A stretch of DNA of 64,000 nucleotides from CAWUEX02 sp038148375 (GTDB lineage Bacteria; Pseudomonadota; Alphaproteobacteria; Rhodospirillales; Rhodospirillaceae): contig JAYQVH010000001.1 of the NCBI GenBank assembly GCA_038148375.1, positions 310,001 through 374,000 on the forward strand. Reading direction: 5' to 3'. Made by a program: the position numbers and the translations under genes. The number at the start of each line of letters is the position of its first letter. Position 1 is the first letter of the stretch. This document shows positions 40,241 through 49,171 of this stretch, piece after piece. Under the pieces are notes generated by a model. The model saw nothing but the letters and a program-made list of their open reading frames with translations, was not told the DNA's origin and did not search any database.

Positions 40241-41497
40241 TTACTGATTCATGCGATCGAAGAAGTCGTTGTTGTTCTTCGACTCCCGCAGCTTGTCGAG
40301 CAGGAATTCCATGCCGTCCTGGGTGCCCATGGGATCGAGAATGCGGCGCAGCACCCACATCTTCGACAGGGTTTTCTGATCGACCAGCAATTCTTCCTTG
40401 CGGGTGCCCGATTTGGTGATGTCGATGGCCGGGAAGATGCGCTTGTCGGCGAGTTTGCGCTCCATGACAATTTCCGAGTTACCGGTGCCTTTGAACTCTT
40501 CGAAAATGACTTCGTCCATGCGGCTGCCGGTGTCGATCAGCGCAGTGGCAATAATGGTCAGCGACCCGCCTTCTTCGATATTACGCGCCGCGCCAAAGAA
40601 GCGCTTCGGACGCTGCAGCGCGTTGGCATCGACACCGCCAGTCAGCACCTTGCCGGACGACGGCACCACCGTGTTGTAGGCGCGTGCCAGACGGGTGATG
40701 GAATCGAGCAGGATGACAACATCGCGCTTGTGCTCAACCAGACGCTTGGCCTTTTCGATCACCATCTCGGCGACCTGAACGTGGCGCTGGGCCGGTTCAT
40801 CGAAGGTCGAGCTGACAACCTCACCGTTGACGGTGCGGTCCATATCGGTGACTTCCTCCGGTCGCTCGTCGATGAGCAGAACGATCAGATAAATTTCCGG
40901 ATGATTGGCGGCAATGGCATGCGCGACGTTCTGCAGCATCACCGTCTTGCCGGCGCGCGGCGGCGCGGTCAGCAGCGCACGCTGGCCCTTGCCGAGCGGT
41001 GAGACAATCTCGATAACGCGGCCGGTGAGTTCTTTTCCTTTGGGGTCATCGACCTCCATATTGAGCTTTTCATCGGGGTAGAGCGGCGTCAGGTTGTCGA
41101 AGTTGATGCGGTGGCGCACCGCTTCGGGCTCTTCGAAATTGATGGTGTTAACCTTGAGCAGAGCAAAATACCGCTCGCCGTCCTTGGGCGCGCGAATTTC
41201 CCCTTCGACGGTATCGCCGGTGCGCAAGCCGAAGCGCCGCACCTGGCTGGGCGAGACATAAATGTCATCCGGACCGGCAAGGTAATTGGATTCAGGTGAC
41301 CGGAGAAAACCAAAGCCGTCCTGGAGAATTTCCAGCACGCCGTCACCGACAATGGCCTGCTCGTCGTCGGCCAGCGTTTTCAGGATCGAGAACAGCATGT
41401 CCTGCTTACGCAGGTTGGACGCGTTTTCGATGCCCAGTTCCTCGGCGAAGGAAAGGAGTTCGGGCGGTGTTTTCTGTTTCAGGTCTTTAAGATGCAT
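40241..41497 (-). CDS. rho: Transcription termination factor Rho
   Basis: 418 residues, the same size as E. coli Rho. N-terminal Rho domain with LKDLKQKTPPELLSFAEELGIE, the cold-shock-like RNA-binding domain (GFGFLRSPESNYLAGPDDIYVSPSQVRRFGLRTGD, read in parts, about 65-100), Walker A PPRAGKTVML near 180, and IVLLIDERPEEVTDM (Walker B region). Q-loop and R-loop segments (TVVPSSGKVLTGG) follow. It starts next to the proposed oriC and is transcribed away from it. Confidence 0.98.
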   Translation of the reverse strand: MHLKDLKQKTPPELLSFAEELGIENASNLRKQDMLFSILKTLADDEQAIVGDGVLEILQDGFGFLRSPESNYLAGPDDIYVSPSQVRRFGLRTGDTVEGEIRAPKDGERYFALLKVNTINFEEPEAVRHRINFDNLTPLYPDEKLNMEVDDPKGKELTGRVIEIVSPLGKGQRALLTAPPRAGKTVMLQNVAHAIAANHPEIYLIVLLIDERPEEVTDMDRTVNGEVVSSTFDEPAQRHVQVAEMVIEKAKRLVEHKRDVVILLDSITRLARAYNTVVPSSGKVLTGGVDANALQRPKRFFGAARNIEEGGSLTIIATALIDTGSRMDEVIFEEFKGTGNSEIVMERKLADKRIFPAIDITKSGTRKEELLVDQKTLSKMWVLRRILDPMGTQDGMEFLLDKLRESKNNNDFFDRMNQ

Positions 41498-42120
41498 GGA
41501 GAAAAAAACTCCGGACGGTAACTGAATGAAATGGACCAGCTGAACAGCGGTCTAGAAGAAGCGATCCAACAAAGCAGCGGTCTGAACAGATCCGGCGATA
41601 GCTGATGGACAAGTGGTTCGGGAAACCGGTGGCGGGATGTGGGACGATACGTCCCGAAGACTGCGAAATCGTTAACGTAGACGCTGGCCAGGTGTCAATT
41701 CATATTTGTATGACGGCGGGTCGCCGTAACTTGTCCACACGACGCTTCCTATAACTATAAGAATCTAAATAAAGTAGTATTAGTTGTTGGTGCTGTGGGT
41801 TCCGGGGATCAAAAACCATCCCAGTGGTCATACCCATGTTCTGGGCAAAACGCGGAAATCTGCACAATCTCTGTATAACTTCAGTGCCTCGATCCCGGTC
41901 TGCGACTTTTTGGGAGCAAACCGTCAGGCGTTTGCCTTGTTTCAATCATAAGAGTCGCGGGGATAAATTGCGTCATCCCCGTTTTACCGGCTAACGCCGG
42001 TTCTGTTTTCCGACGTTGGCAAAAGATGGGACAGACTGCTAAGAATGTGCATGAGACTCCTGCCATGTTGCCGCCATGCCGGGTTATCCCCGCTACCAGT
42101 GTCTTTCACAGCAGGTCACC
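41498..42120. other. Proposed chromosomal replication origin (oriC)
   Basis: A 623-bp gap with no credible gene, between rho (leftward) and the ppdK regulator gene (rightward). It contains an AT-rich stretch around 41741-41790, and DnaA-box-like 9-mers: TTGTCCACA at 41731-41739, TTATCCCCG on the minus strand at 41958-41966, the same TTATCCCCG on the plus strand at 42084-42092, and a weaker TTATACAGA on the minus strand at 41870-41878. GANTC sites (for example GAATC at 41761) are present, as expected for CcrM-type methylation. In Caulobacter and Rickettsia the origin lies immediately upstream of the same ppdK regulator-maf-aroE-coaE-dnaQ row (RP001 cluster). Genes point outward on both sides, and parS is about 10.3-11.5 kb away. 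No box is a perfect TTATCCACA. Confidence 0.75.
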
Positions 42121-42939
42121 GTGGCCGACGCATTATACAATTTGCACCTTGTTTCGGATTCCTCGGGTGAAACCGTAAGCGGCATCGCCCGTGCGTGTCT
42201 GGTGCAGTATGACGAGGATGCGGTCACGGAGCACTTCTGGTGGCTGGTGCGCACCAAGGGGCAGATGAAACGCGTCATCGACGGCATCAAGGCCGCGCCC
42301 GGGCTGGTCATCTTCACACTGCTGGATCCTGCTGTCCGCAATCTGCTCGAACAAGCGTGCCGGGATCTCGGCGTGCCCTGTGTCTCCGCACTCGATCCGG
42401 TGATGAACGCCCTGCAGGTGATGTTCAACAAAGAGGGCAACCATGAAATCGGCCGGCAACATAATCTCGACGAGGAGTACTTCGACCGCATCGAAGCGAT
42501 GCATTTCGCCATGGCTCATGACGACGGCCAGACTCTCGATGGTCTGAAAAATGCCGATATCGTTCTCATCGGCGTTTCGCGCACTTCGAAAACGCCAACA
42601 TGTATGTACTTGGCGAACCGCGGACTGCGCTGCGGCAACATTCCGTTGGTGCCGGGAATTGAACTACCGGAGGACGTCATTGCCGCGCCGCGGCCTCTGT
42701 TTGTCGGTCTGACCCGCGAACCGAAAAGCCTCACCGATATTCGTCAGAGCCGTCTGCGGTTGATGAACGAGGACCGCGATATGGATTATGCTGAGCTCGA
42801 CCAGGTCAAAGAGGAAGTGGCCGCGTCGCGCCGCCTGTTCCGCAAACATGGCTGGCCGGTCATCGATGTCACGCGCAAGTCGATCGAGGAGACTGCCGCG
42901 TCAATCATCCAAATCTATAACGAGCATCACCCGTCATGA
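42121..42939 (+). CDS. Bifunctional PEP synthase / pyruvate phosphate dikinase regulatory protein (DUF299)
   Basis: 272 residues from a GTG at 42121, giving VADALYNLHLVSDSSGET, which fits the family N-terminus; an ATG at 42076 would add 15 residues and run through a DnaA-box-like sequence, so it is not preferred. The ATP/ADP-binding P-loop is GVSRTSKTPT near 156, with AMHFAMAHDDGQ before it and WPVIDVTRKSIEETAA at the end. These enzymes phosphorylate and dephosphorylate a threonine of their target dikinase using ADP and phosphate. The homologue (RP001) is the classic right-hand neighbour of alphaproteobacterial oriC. Coupled to maf by a 4-bp overlap. Confidence 0.93.
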   Translation: MADALYNLHLVSDSSGETVSGIARACLVQYDEDAVTEHFWWLVRTKGQMKRVIDGIKAAPGLVIFTLLDPAVRNLLEQACRDLGVPCVSALDPVMNALQVMFNKEGNHEIGRQHNLDEEYFDRIEAMHFAMAHDDGQTLDGLKNADIVLIGVSRTSKTPTCMYLANRGLRCGNIPLVPGIELPEDVIAAPRPLFVGLTREPKSLTDIRQSRLRLMNEDRDMDYAELDQVKEEVAASRRLFRKHGWPVIDVTRKSIEETAASIIQIYNEHHPS

Positions 42940-43532
42940 CGGATATCGTACTCGCGTCAGCCAGCGTTAGCCGTGCGCGGATGTTGAAAGACGCGGGCAT
43001 AACCTGCGACATTGTCCCGGCGCATGTCGACGAAGCGTCGGTTAAAGACGCGCTCAAGGCCGAAGGCGCGAGCGCGCTCGATGCCGCAGAAACACTGGCG
43101 GAATTGAAAGCGGTCAAGGTCTCGCAAAGCCGCGGAACGGATCTGGTAATCGGCGCAGATTCAATTCTCGATTTCAATGGCGAATGGTTCGACAAGCCCG
43201 CCGATATGGATCATGCCAAGGCGCATTTGATGACGCTGCGGGGGCGAACTCATGCGCTGGCAACGGCAGTGGTCGTTGCGCTCGGCGGACGGCGCATCTG
43301 GCATCACCGTGATCAGCCTAAACTGACCATGCGCGCGTTCAGCGACGCGTTTCTGGACGACTACATCTCAACCGTGGGAGCGGACGTCACCTCATCGGTG
43401 GGGGCGTATCATCTCGAAGGGCGCGGGGCGCAGCTGTTTGCGTCTATCGATGGTGATTTTTTTTCCATTCTCGGTTTGCCTTTGCTGCCCCTGCTCGCTT
43501 TTCTGCGTGAATACAATGCGGTGCCGGTATGA
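42936..43532 (+). CDS. maf: Maf-family nucleotide pyrophosphatase
   Basis: 198 residues. LASASVSRARMLKDAGI at 6-22 (the SxSxxR nucleotide-binding signature), the catalytic acid in VIGADSILDFNG, then GAYHLEGRGAQLFASIDGDFFSILGLPLLPLL near the end (parts). Maf proteins hydrolyse non-canonical or pyrimidine nucleoside triphosphates and influence septation in some bacteria. Its ATG overlaps the stop of the ppdK regulator and its stop overlaps the aroE start, both ATGA, so translation runs through. Confidence 0.93.
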   Translation: MTDIVLASASVSRARMLKDAGITCDIVPAHVDEASVKDALKAEGASALDAAETLAELKAVKVSQSRGTDLVIGADSILDFNGEWFDKPADMDHAKAHLMTLRGRTHALATAVVVALGGRRIWHHRDQPKLTMRAFSDAFLDDYISTVGADVTSSVGAYHLEGRGAQLFASIDGDFFSILGLPLLPLLAFLREYNAVPV

Positions 43533-44383
43533 CAGAGGTTTCGACAATCAGCGCTAAAGCAAAACTTGCCGGAATTGTCGGCTGGCCGGTGTCCCATTCA
43601 CTGTCGCCGCGTCTTCATGGATTCTGGTTGCAGCACCACAAAATAGACGGCGCGTACGTCCCTTTACCGGTGCACCCCGACAATCTCGAACAGGCGCTGC
43701 GCGCGCTGCCCAACATGGGCTTTCGCGGCGTTAATCTGACCGTGCCGCATAAACGGGCCGCGGTGGATGTCGTGGACGAAATCTCCGACATCGGCCGGCG
43801 TATCGGCGCGGTCAATACCGTGTTCATCGGCGACGGCGGACGCTTGAGCGCGACGAACACCGACGGCGCGGGATTTCTTGCCAACTTGCACGAGGGCGCC
43901 CCGAACTGGGGGGCAGATGCGCGTCCCGCCGTTGTGCTTGGCGCCGGCGGCGCCGCGCGGGCCATTCTGGTGTCGCTGATCGATGCCGGTGTCCCGGAGA
44001 TTCGCCTCCTCAACCGCACCCGCGCGCGCGCGGAGGAGATGGCGGACGCGTTTGGGCCGAAAATTAAGGTTTACGACTGGGGCGACAGGGACAACACACT
44101 CGACGGCGCGGGATTGCTCGTGAATACGACAACGCTGGGGATGAGCGGCCAGCCGCCGCTCGAGATTGCGCTCGATGCTCTACCCGGAACGGCGGTCGTC
44201 ACCGATCTGGTGTATGCGCCCTTGGAAACGGATCTACTGGCAGCGGCACGCCAGCGGTACCTCACCGCCGTGGACGGTCTCGGCATGTTGCTGCATCAGG
44301 CCGTGCCCGGGTTCGAGGGATGGTTCGGCGTGCGGCCCGAGGTTTCGTCCAGACTGCGCCGTTACGTCCTCGAGAACGCGTAA
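43529..44383 (+). CDS. aroE: Shikimate dehydrogenase
   Basis: 284 residues. GWPVSHSLSPRLHGFWLQ at 17-34 is the substrate-binding opening, VNLTVPHKRAA (catalytic Lys near 77) follows, and GAGGAARAIL near 138 is the NADP-binding glycine loop, with NRTRARAEEMADAF after it. It reduces 3-dehydroshikimate to shikimate in aromatic amino-acid synthesis. In the conserved origin-proximal order it is flanked by maf and coaE. Start overlaps maf by 4 bp. Confidence 0.95.
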   Translation: MTEVSTISAKAKLAGIVGWPVSHSLSPRLHGFWLQHHKIDGAYVPLPVHPDNLEQALRALPNMGFRGVNLTVPHKRAAVDVVDEISDIGRRIGAVNTVFIGDGGRLSATNTDGAGFLANLHEGAPNWGADARPAVVLGAGGAARAILVSLIDAGVPEIRLLNRTRARAEEMADAFGPKIKVYDWGDRDNTLDGAGLLVNTTTLGMSGQPPLEIALDALPGTAVVTDLVYAPLETDLLAAARQRYLTAVDGLGMLLHQAVPGFEGWFGVRPEVSSRLRRYVLENA

Positions 44384-44391
44384 CCGGTCCC

Positions 44392-45027
44392 GTGGACAGA
44401 ACACGCCGTGCGCTCACCGTCCCGCTAACGGTCATCGGATTGACCGGATCAATCGGCATGGGCAAATCAACGGCGGCGGCGATGTTCCGGCGCATGGGTC
44501 TTCCCGTATTCGATGCAGACGCGTGCGTGCATGCCCTGATGGCGCCCAATGGCGCTGCTCTACGTGATATTGCCGAACGGTTTCCCGGCGCCGCCGGTCC
44601 AGCCGGCGTCGACCGCAAGGCGCTCGGCGATGCCGTTTTTGCCGATGCGGCGGCACTGAGGGACTTGGAAGCGATTCTCCATCCGCGTGTGGGCACGGCG
44701 CGAACGGCCTTTCTCGCAGCCTGCGCTCGTCGCCGAACGCGGTTCGCCGTTCTCGACGTGCCGTTGCTGCTCGAAGGCGGCAGCGATGCGCTGTGCGATC
44801 TGGTCGTCGTGATATCCGCGCCCGCGTATCTGCAACGTCAACGCGTGCTGCGCCGTCCGGGGATGACGGTGGAAAAATTTTCCGGAGTCTTGGCACGGCA
44901 GATGTCGGATGCAGAAAAGCGCCGCCGCGCTGATTGTGTCGTCACCAGCGCATTGGGCCGCCGCGAAACCTGGCGGCGTTTGCGCCATTTGCTTATGGTG
45001 GCCTGCCGCCGCAGGGACAGGAGCTAG
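44392..45027 (+). CDS. coaE: Dephospho-CoA kinase
   Basis: 211 residues from a GTG at 44392, eight bases after the aroE stop; an upstream in-frame start at 44320 would overlap aroE by 64 bp. The P-loop GLTGSIGMGKSTAA lies at 16-29, then FDADACVHALMAP and FAVLDVPLLLEGG. It carries out the last step of CoA synthesis, phosphorylating the ribose 3'-OH. The start has no clear Shine-Dalgarno and could depend on coupling to aroE. Confidence 0.94.
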   Translation: MDRTRRALTVPLTVIGLTGSIGMGKSTAAAMFRRMGLPVFDADACVHALMAPNGAALRDIAERFPGAAGPAGVDRKALGDAVFADAAALRDLEAILHPRVGTARTAFLAACARRRTRFAVLDVPLLLEGGSDALCDLVVVISAPAYLQRQRVLRRPGMTVEKFSGVLARQMSDAEKRRRADCVVTSALGRRETWRRLRHLLMVACRRRDRS

Positions 45028-45029
45028 AC

Positions 45030-45707
45030 GTGCGCGAAATCGTTTTCGATACGGAAACCACAGGGTTCGACCCCAAGTCGGGACACCGCGTCGTCGAAAT
45101 CGGATGCGTCGAGCTCGTCAACCACGTCGCCACCGGCGAAACCTTCCACTGCTATATCAACCCGGAACGCGATATGCCTCCGGACGCGGAAGCGGTGCAT
45201 GGACTGTGCATCGATTTCTTGTCTGATAAACCCCTGTTCAATGACATTGCGGATGATTTCATCGCTTTCATCGGCGACGCCGCCTTGATTGCGCACAACG
45301 CGCCATTCGATATGGGCTTCGTCAACGCCGAACTCGAACTCACCGGCCGGCCCGCCCTACCGATGGACAAGGTGATAGACACCGTTCAGTTGGCGCGCCG
45401 GAAATTCCCCGGGGCACAGGTCAATCTCGACGCCCTGTGCCGGCGCTTCAATGTCGACCTCTCAGCACGCGTCAAACATGGCGCCTTGCTCGACGCCGAA
45501 CTGCTGGCCGAAGTGTATCTGGAACTGATCGGTGGGCGCGAACCCGGTCTGGGACTGGCAGCGGCAAAGGCCACAGACAGATCGGCGGCAAAAGATGCGA
45601 TCGCACGGCCACGGCGCGAGCCGCGGCCGCATCAGCCGACCGCGGACGAGCTTGCGGCCCACATCGCGTTTCTGGAAAAACTGAAGCAGCCGATCTGGTC
45701 CGCTTAG
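45030..45707 (+). CDS. dnaQ: DNA polymerase III epsilon subunit (3'-5' exonuclease)
   Basis: 225 residues from a GTG at 45030, preceded by AGGAG at six bases. Exo I is FDTETTGFDP at 6-15, Exo II is IAHNAPFDMGFVNAEL near 92, and Exo III-epsilon is HGALLDAELLAEVY near 150. It proofreads as part of the polymerase core. The C-terminal tail after about 175, rich in charged residues and ending FLEKLKQPIW, is the polymerase-alpha-binding part. It is the last gene of the rightward row from oriC and converges on secB. Confidence 0.95.
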   Translation: MREIVFDTETTGFDPKSGHRVVEIGCVELVNHVATGETFHCYINPERDMPPDAEAVHGLCIDFLSDKPLFNDIADDFIAFIGDAALIAHNAPFDMGFVNAELELTGRPALPMDKVIDTVQLARRKFPGAQVNLDALCRRFNVDLSARVKHGALLDAELLAEVYLELIGGREPGLGLAAAKATDRSAAKDAIARPRREPRPHQPTADELAAHIAFLEKLKQPIWSA

Positions 45708-45716
45708 GCTTTCGCC

Positions 45717-46277
45717 CTAGAGATTTTGTCCGGCCACCGCGCCGCCGGTTAGGGCATTGCGCCGTGCCGCTTCGCGTGCCCGGTCTTCGTCGGTCTCGTA
45801 CTTCTGACGGTAGAGGTCGATGAAATCGACCAGCTGCAGCATCAGCGGCGGGAACCCGCCTTGCACGGTCAAATCGGCAATAATCTGCCGCACGAACGGA
45901 TACATCTGGCGCGGCACTTCGATCATCAGGATCGGCCGTACATGTTCGTCGCCAATGTCGCCGATCTTCACGACGCACGCGTAATCCACTTCCAGAATGA
46001 AAACGGATTTTTCGCCGCTGGTTGCCTCGACATGGACACTCAGGGTCACTTCGTACTGTGACTCCTTCAGCTCCCGCACGCTTACATCGATGGCGATGGG
46101 GATGTCCGGGGCCGTTTCACGCAGTTCCTGGAATATGTCGGGGGTATGCGGCGCTTCGAAGGACAGGTCCTTGATGTACTGTCCAAGAAACTGAATCGGG
46201 GTGACCGGCTGCCTGCCGGGGGCGGCGCCAGCATCTGTGCCATTACCGGCGCCAGGATCAGCGGACGTGTCACTCAT
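45717..46277 (-). CDS. secB: Protein-export chaperone SecB
   Basis: 186 residues from the ATG at 46277 (AAGGAG five bases upstream). A Gly/Ala-rich N-terminal tail of about 25 residues is followed by the compact SecB fold: PIQFLGQYIKDLSFEAPHTP, FILEVDYACVVKIG, and FVRQIIADLTVQGGFPPLMLQLVDFIDLY (in parts) with the conserved GGFPPL. Tetrameric SecB holds preproteins unfolded for SecA. The N- and C-terminal low-complexity extensions make it longer than the E. coli protein (155). Confidence 0.95.
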   Translation of the reverse strand: MSDTSADPGAGNGTDAGAAPGRQPVTPIQFLGQYIKDLSFEAPHTPDIFQELRETAPDIPIAIDVSVRELKESQYEVTLSVHVEATSGEKSVFILEVDYACVVKIGDIGDEHVRPILMIEVPRQMYPFVRQIIADLTVQGGFPPLMLQLVDFIDLYRQKYETDEDRAREAARRNALTGGAVAGQNL

Positions 46278-46381
46278 GGAAACTCCTTGGTCTTTTAAAT
46301 TCACTGCGGGGTGGGCGGCAATCCGCGGACCGGTATCGCCCCTTTCCGCTGCGGGCGCGGAGGTAGCATGGATCACTTGGG

Positions 46382-46433
46382 GCGACAAGCCAGCGCGGTT
46401 CCCGCGACAAGCCAGCGCGGTTCCCGCGACAAG
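46382..46433. repeat. 22-bp tandem repeat, 2.4 copies, between fxsA and secB
   Basis: The unit GCGACAAGCCAGCGCGGTTCCC runs twice without change (46382-46403, 46404-46425) and begins a third time (46426-46433). It lies in the 173-bp gap between the fxsA stop and the secB start. No hairpin or known binding motif is evident. Confidence 0.9.
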
Positions 46434-46450
46434 TCACAGGAACGGATGGC

Positions 46451-46951
46451 TTAGCGTTCCGTGTCAGGGGGCCGCGGCGGTATGGATTTCGGCGTCCTTG
46501 CGCCGTCCCCTGTGCCCTGGTCCGGCGTCACGTCGCGGTAATCGCCTTCGACATCATACGTCCGGCGCGGCATCGGCCCGTCCCTGACCACAACGGATAC
46601 GCTGGCGCGTCCAATAATCCAGGCCAAAAGCAGGCTGCGCACCGGCGGAATGAATAAGAGCAGTCCAACCGCGTCGGTGACGAAGCCAGGGGTCAGGAGC
46701 AAAATTCCGGCGATCAGCTGGCAGGCGCCGTCAAAGGCGGAACGCAAGGGCATTTCACCCTTGTCGACGCTGGTACGGACGGCATTGAGGGTTGCAAGGC
46801 CCTGGGTGCGCATCAAAATTGTGCCGATCACCGCCGTCAGCAAGGTCGCGATCAGGGTCGGACCGACGCCGTAGGCGCCGCCGACCTCGATATAAACTGC
46901 GATTTCAACCAGCGGAATGGCCAGAAAAGCAAGAAGGATCAGGAGGGCCAT
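46451..46951 (-). CDS. fxsA: FxsA-family membrane protein
   Basis: 166 residues with four hydrophobic helices: LLILLAFLAIPLVEIAVYIEVGG (1-26, in parts) carries the family's VEI.V.I..G motif, then TLIATLLTAVIGTILMRTQGLATL and the amphipathic DGACQLIAGILLLTPGFVTDAVGLLLFIPPVR, with LTPGFVTDAVG as the FxsA signature. A hydrophilic Pro/Arg tail follows. In E. coli FxsA excess suppresses phage T7 exclusion by F plasmid; its normal role is unknown. It is divergent from the Tim44-like gene. Confidence 0.9.
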   Translation of the reverse strand: MALLILLAFLAIPLVEIAVYIEVGGAYGVGPTLIATLLTAVIGTILMRTQGLATLNAVRTSVDKGEMPLRSAFDGACQLIAGILLLTPGFVTDAVGLLLFIPPVRSLLLAWIIGRASVSVVVRDGPMPRRTYDVEGDYRDVTPDQGTGDGARTPKSIPPRPPDTER

Positions 46952-47135
46952 GCTTGCCCTTGTTCAGTGAAATCCCTATGTTCGACTCAGGTGCCGATAC
47001 ATCGATCACGTAATGATCGAACTGCCGCCGGTCAACGCATCGACAAAAAATAATATTCCGGCTCGGCAGAAGGCACGCACGCAACAAGGCCCAGTTACCC
47101 ACGCAAGGCTAGAAACAACCGGTTCGGTCGCCCCC

Positions 47136-47804
47136 ATGGAAGGTTTTCAGTTCGTCGACATCATTATTCTGGCCATGGTTGCCGGATTCCTGATTCTGCG
47201 TCTGCGCAGCACGTTGGGACGGCGCACCGGGCACGAGCAGCAGCAAGATGCCTACGGGCGCAGCGACAACGTCGTCAATTTGCCGCCGCGCGGCGCAGCC
47301 GACACCCCGGAAAACTCAGCCCGCGATATCGACCCGCAGTACCAGGGTACGAAATTCGAGGAAGGCCTCACCCAAATCACGCTGTCGGACCCGAACTTCA
47401 CCGTCGATGGGTTCCTCAACGGCGCCGGCAAGGCATTTGAAATGATCGTTTCGGCGTATGCCAATAACGATACCGATACGCTCAAGCCGTTGCTTGCCGA
47501 CGATGTGTACGCCAGCTTTGCCTCCGCCATACAAGATCGAGAAGACCGCGACGAACGCTTGGAGACCGACCTGGTTGTGATCAAGCCGGCCAAGCTCGAG
47601 GAGGTCTCGGTCGCAGGCCGCGTTGCCACGGTGGCGGTGCGTTTCGAAAGCGAACAGGTCAATCTGATCAAGGACGCCGACGGACAGATCATAGACGGAG
47701 ATCCGGAACAGATTGAAAGCGTCACAGATATCTGGACGTTCGAACGCAATCTCGCCAGTTCGGATCCCAACTGGCTGCTGGTGGCCACCCGCAGCGTTGA
47801 CTGA
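47136..47804 (+). CDS. Tim44-like domain protein
   Basis: 222 residues from the ATG at 47136 (MEGFQFVDIIILAMVAGFLILRLRSTLGRR, in parts): one N-terminal membrane anchor, an Arg/Gln-rich linker to about 90, and a Tim44-like/TimA domain from FTVDGFLNGAGKAFEMIVSAYANND to the end (FERNLASSDPNWLLVATRSVD). The domain is the bacterial relative of the mitochondrial import protein Tim44. In Caulobacter such proteins lie in the inner membrane. It is conserved between fxsA/secB and mltA in alphaproteobacteria and is followed by mltA with a 15-bp gap. Confidence 0.92.
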   Translation: MEGFQFVDIIILAMVAGFLILRLRSTLGRRTGHEQQQDAYGRSDNVVNLPPRGAADTPENSARDIDPQYQGTKFEEGLTQITLSDPNFTVDGFLNGAGKAFEMIVSAYANNDTDTLKPLLADDVYASFASAIQDREDRDERLETDLVVIKPAKLEEVSVAGRVATVAVRFESEQVNLIKDADGQIIDGDPEQIESVTDIWTFERNLASSDPNWLLVATRSVD

Positions 47805-47819
47805 GGTGCGTCCGCCCCG

Positions 47820-49115
47820 GTGACCGGTCGCCCGTTCTCAACATTCATCAACAGTCCAGCGGCGCCGCTTGCGGTTGCCGCATTTATCGGCTTTGCGGCC
47901 GGGCTCTTGTTCGCGGCGCTGTTCTTTCCGCCACGCATCGAACGGGTCGAGGTCGAAGTTGAGGTCGAGGTTCCCGTGCCGCCCGCGCCGGAACCGCCGT
48001 CCGTCCTACCCGATGAAACGGCTGCGATCTATGCGCCAACGGAGTTCGAAACTCTGGCGAACTGGATGTCTGATTCCGTGTCAGACGCGTTGCCCGCGCT
48101 GCTTGCCGCCTGCTCGATTTTCGATGGCCAGAACGATGCGGAGCCGGTCGGGCCAAGCGGTCTTGGCGGCACGGTGGCGGACTGGCGCACGCCGTGCGCA
48201 GCGCTGGCGACGGTTCAGCCCGGCGACGATGATAGCGTGCGGGCCCTGCTGAGAGATTTTTTCGTGCCCTATGCTGTCAGTGCGCCTGACACCGCCGACG
48301 GCACCTTTACCGGATACTACGAGGCCTCGCTCAATGGCGCTCTGACCCGCAGTGAAAAATACAACGTGCCACTGTACGCGCCGCCGCGGGATCTGGTCGA
48401 ACTTGACCGCCGGGCGTTCGATCTGCCGCCACAAATGCCGCAGGTGATCGGCCGTGTCGATGGCCGGCGCCTGATTCCCTATGACGACCGCGCCGCGATT
48501 GAGAATACCGAAGCGTTCGCAGACCGCGCCGAAGTTCTGGCGTGGGTCGATGATCCGGTCGATGCCCACCTCTTGCATATTCAGGGCTCCGGCCGCGTCA
48601 GATTGCCGGACGGCAGCGAACGGCGCATTGGCTATGCCGCCAACAATGGCCTCCGGTTTCGCGGGATTGGCGGGATCCTGCTGACCGCGGGCGAACTCGG
48701 ACCGGGACAGGGCTCGATGCCGTCCGTTGCCGACTGGCTGCGCGCCAATCCGGACGCATCGCGCCGCTACATGGCACAAAACCCGCGCTACATTTTCTTT
48801 CGGTGGATCGACGGGCCGGGACCGATCGGCGCCATGGGGGCTCCGCTGACGCCGCGCCGCAGCCTCGCCGTCGACCCCCGCTATATTCCATACGGCGCTC
48901 CGTTATGGCTCGATACAGTCGATCCCGATGGCGAACCGCTCGAGCGACTGATGGTTGCGTTGGATACGGGCTCGGCCATCCGCGGCGTCGTGCGCGGAGA
49001 TTTCTTCTGGGGTGCGGGCGCGCAGGCCTTCGCCAAAGCGGGGCGGATGAAGTCCACGGGCCGCTATGCACTTTTTCTGCCCCGGACGGTCGCGCCGCCC
49101 GCACAAGCACAGTAA
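47820..49115 (+). CDS. mltA: Membrane-bound lytic murein transglycosylase MltA
   Basis: 431 residues from a GTG at 47820. An N-terminal hydrophobic segment (about 17-38) anchors it; no lipobox cysteine is seen, unlike E. coli MltA. A Val/Glu/Pro linker follows, then the MltA domain with TADGTFTGYYEASLNGALT and HIQGSGRVRLPDG, and the C-terminal 3D domain LERLMVALDTGSAIRGVVRGDFFWG (parts), which holds the catalytic Asp. It cleaves peptidoglycan glycan strands, leaving 1,6-anhydro ends. Co-transcribed with the Tim44-like gene. Confidence 0.93.
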   Translation: MTGRPFSTFINSPAAPLAVAAFIGFAAGLLFAALFFPPRIERVEVEVEVEVPVPPAPEPPSVLPDETAAIYAPTEFETLANWMSDSVSDALPALLAACSIFDGQNDAEPVGPSGLGGTVADWRTPCAALATVQPGDDDSVRALLRDFFVPYAVSAPDTADGTFTGYYEASLNGALTRSEKYNVPLYAPPRDLVELDRRAFDLPPQMPQVIGRVDGRRLIPYDDRAAIENTEAFADRAEVLAWVDDPVDAHLLHIQGSGRVRLPDGSERRIGYAANNGLRFRGIGGILLTAGELGPGQGSMPSVADWLRANPDASRRYMAQNPRYIFFRWIDGPGPIGAMGAPLTPRRSLAVDPRYIPYGAPLWLDTVDPDGEPLERLMVALDTGSAIRGVVRGDFFWGAGAQAFAKAGRMKSTGRYALFLPRTVAPPAQAQ

Positions 49116-49171
49116 AAGTGGTATGATTGTCGCCAGTCAGAGGACTGGGGTGCTGAAGGGGCTGATCATTT

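Noticed and set aside
42076..42120. Upstream ATG for the ppdK regulator gene
   Set aside because: It would add residues not typical of the family and translate through a DnaA-box-like site; the GTG at 42121 gives the normal N-terminus.
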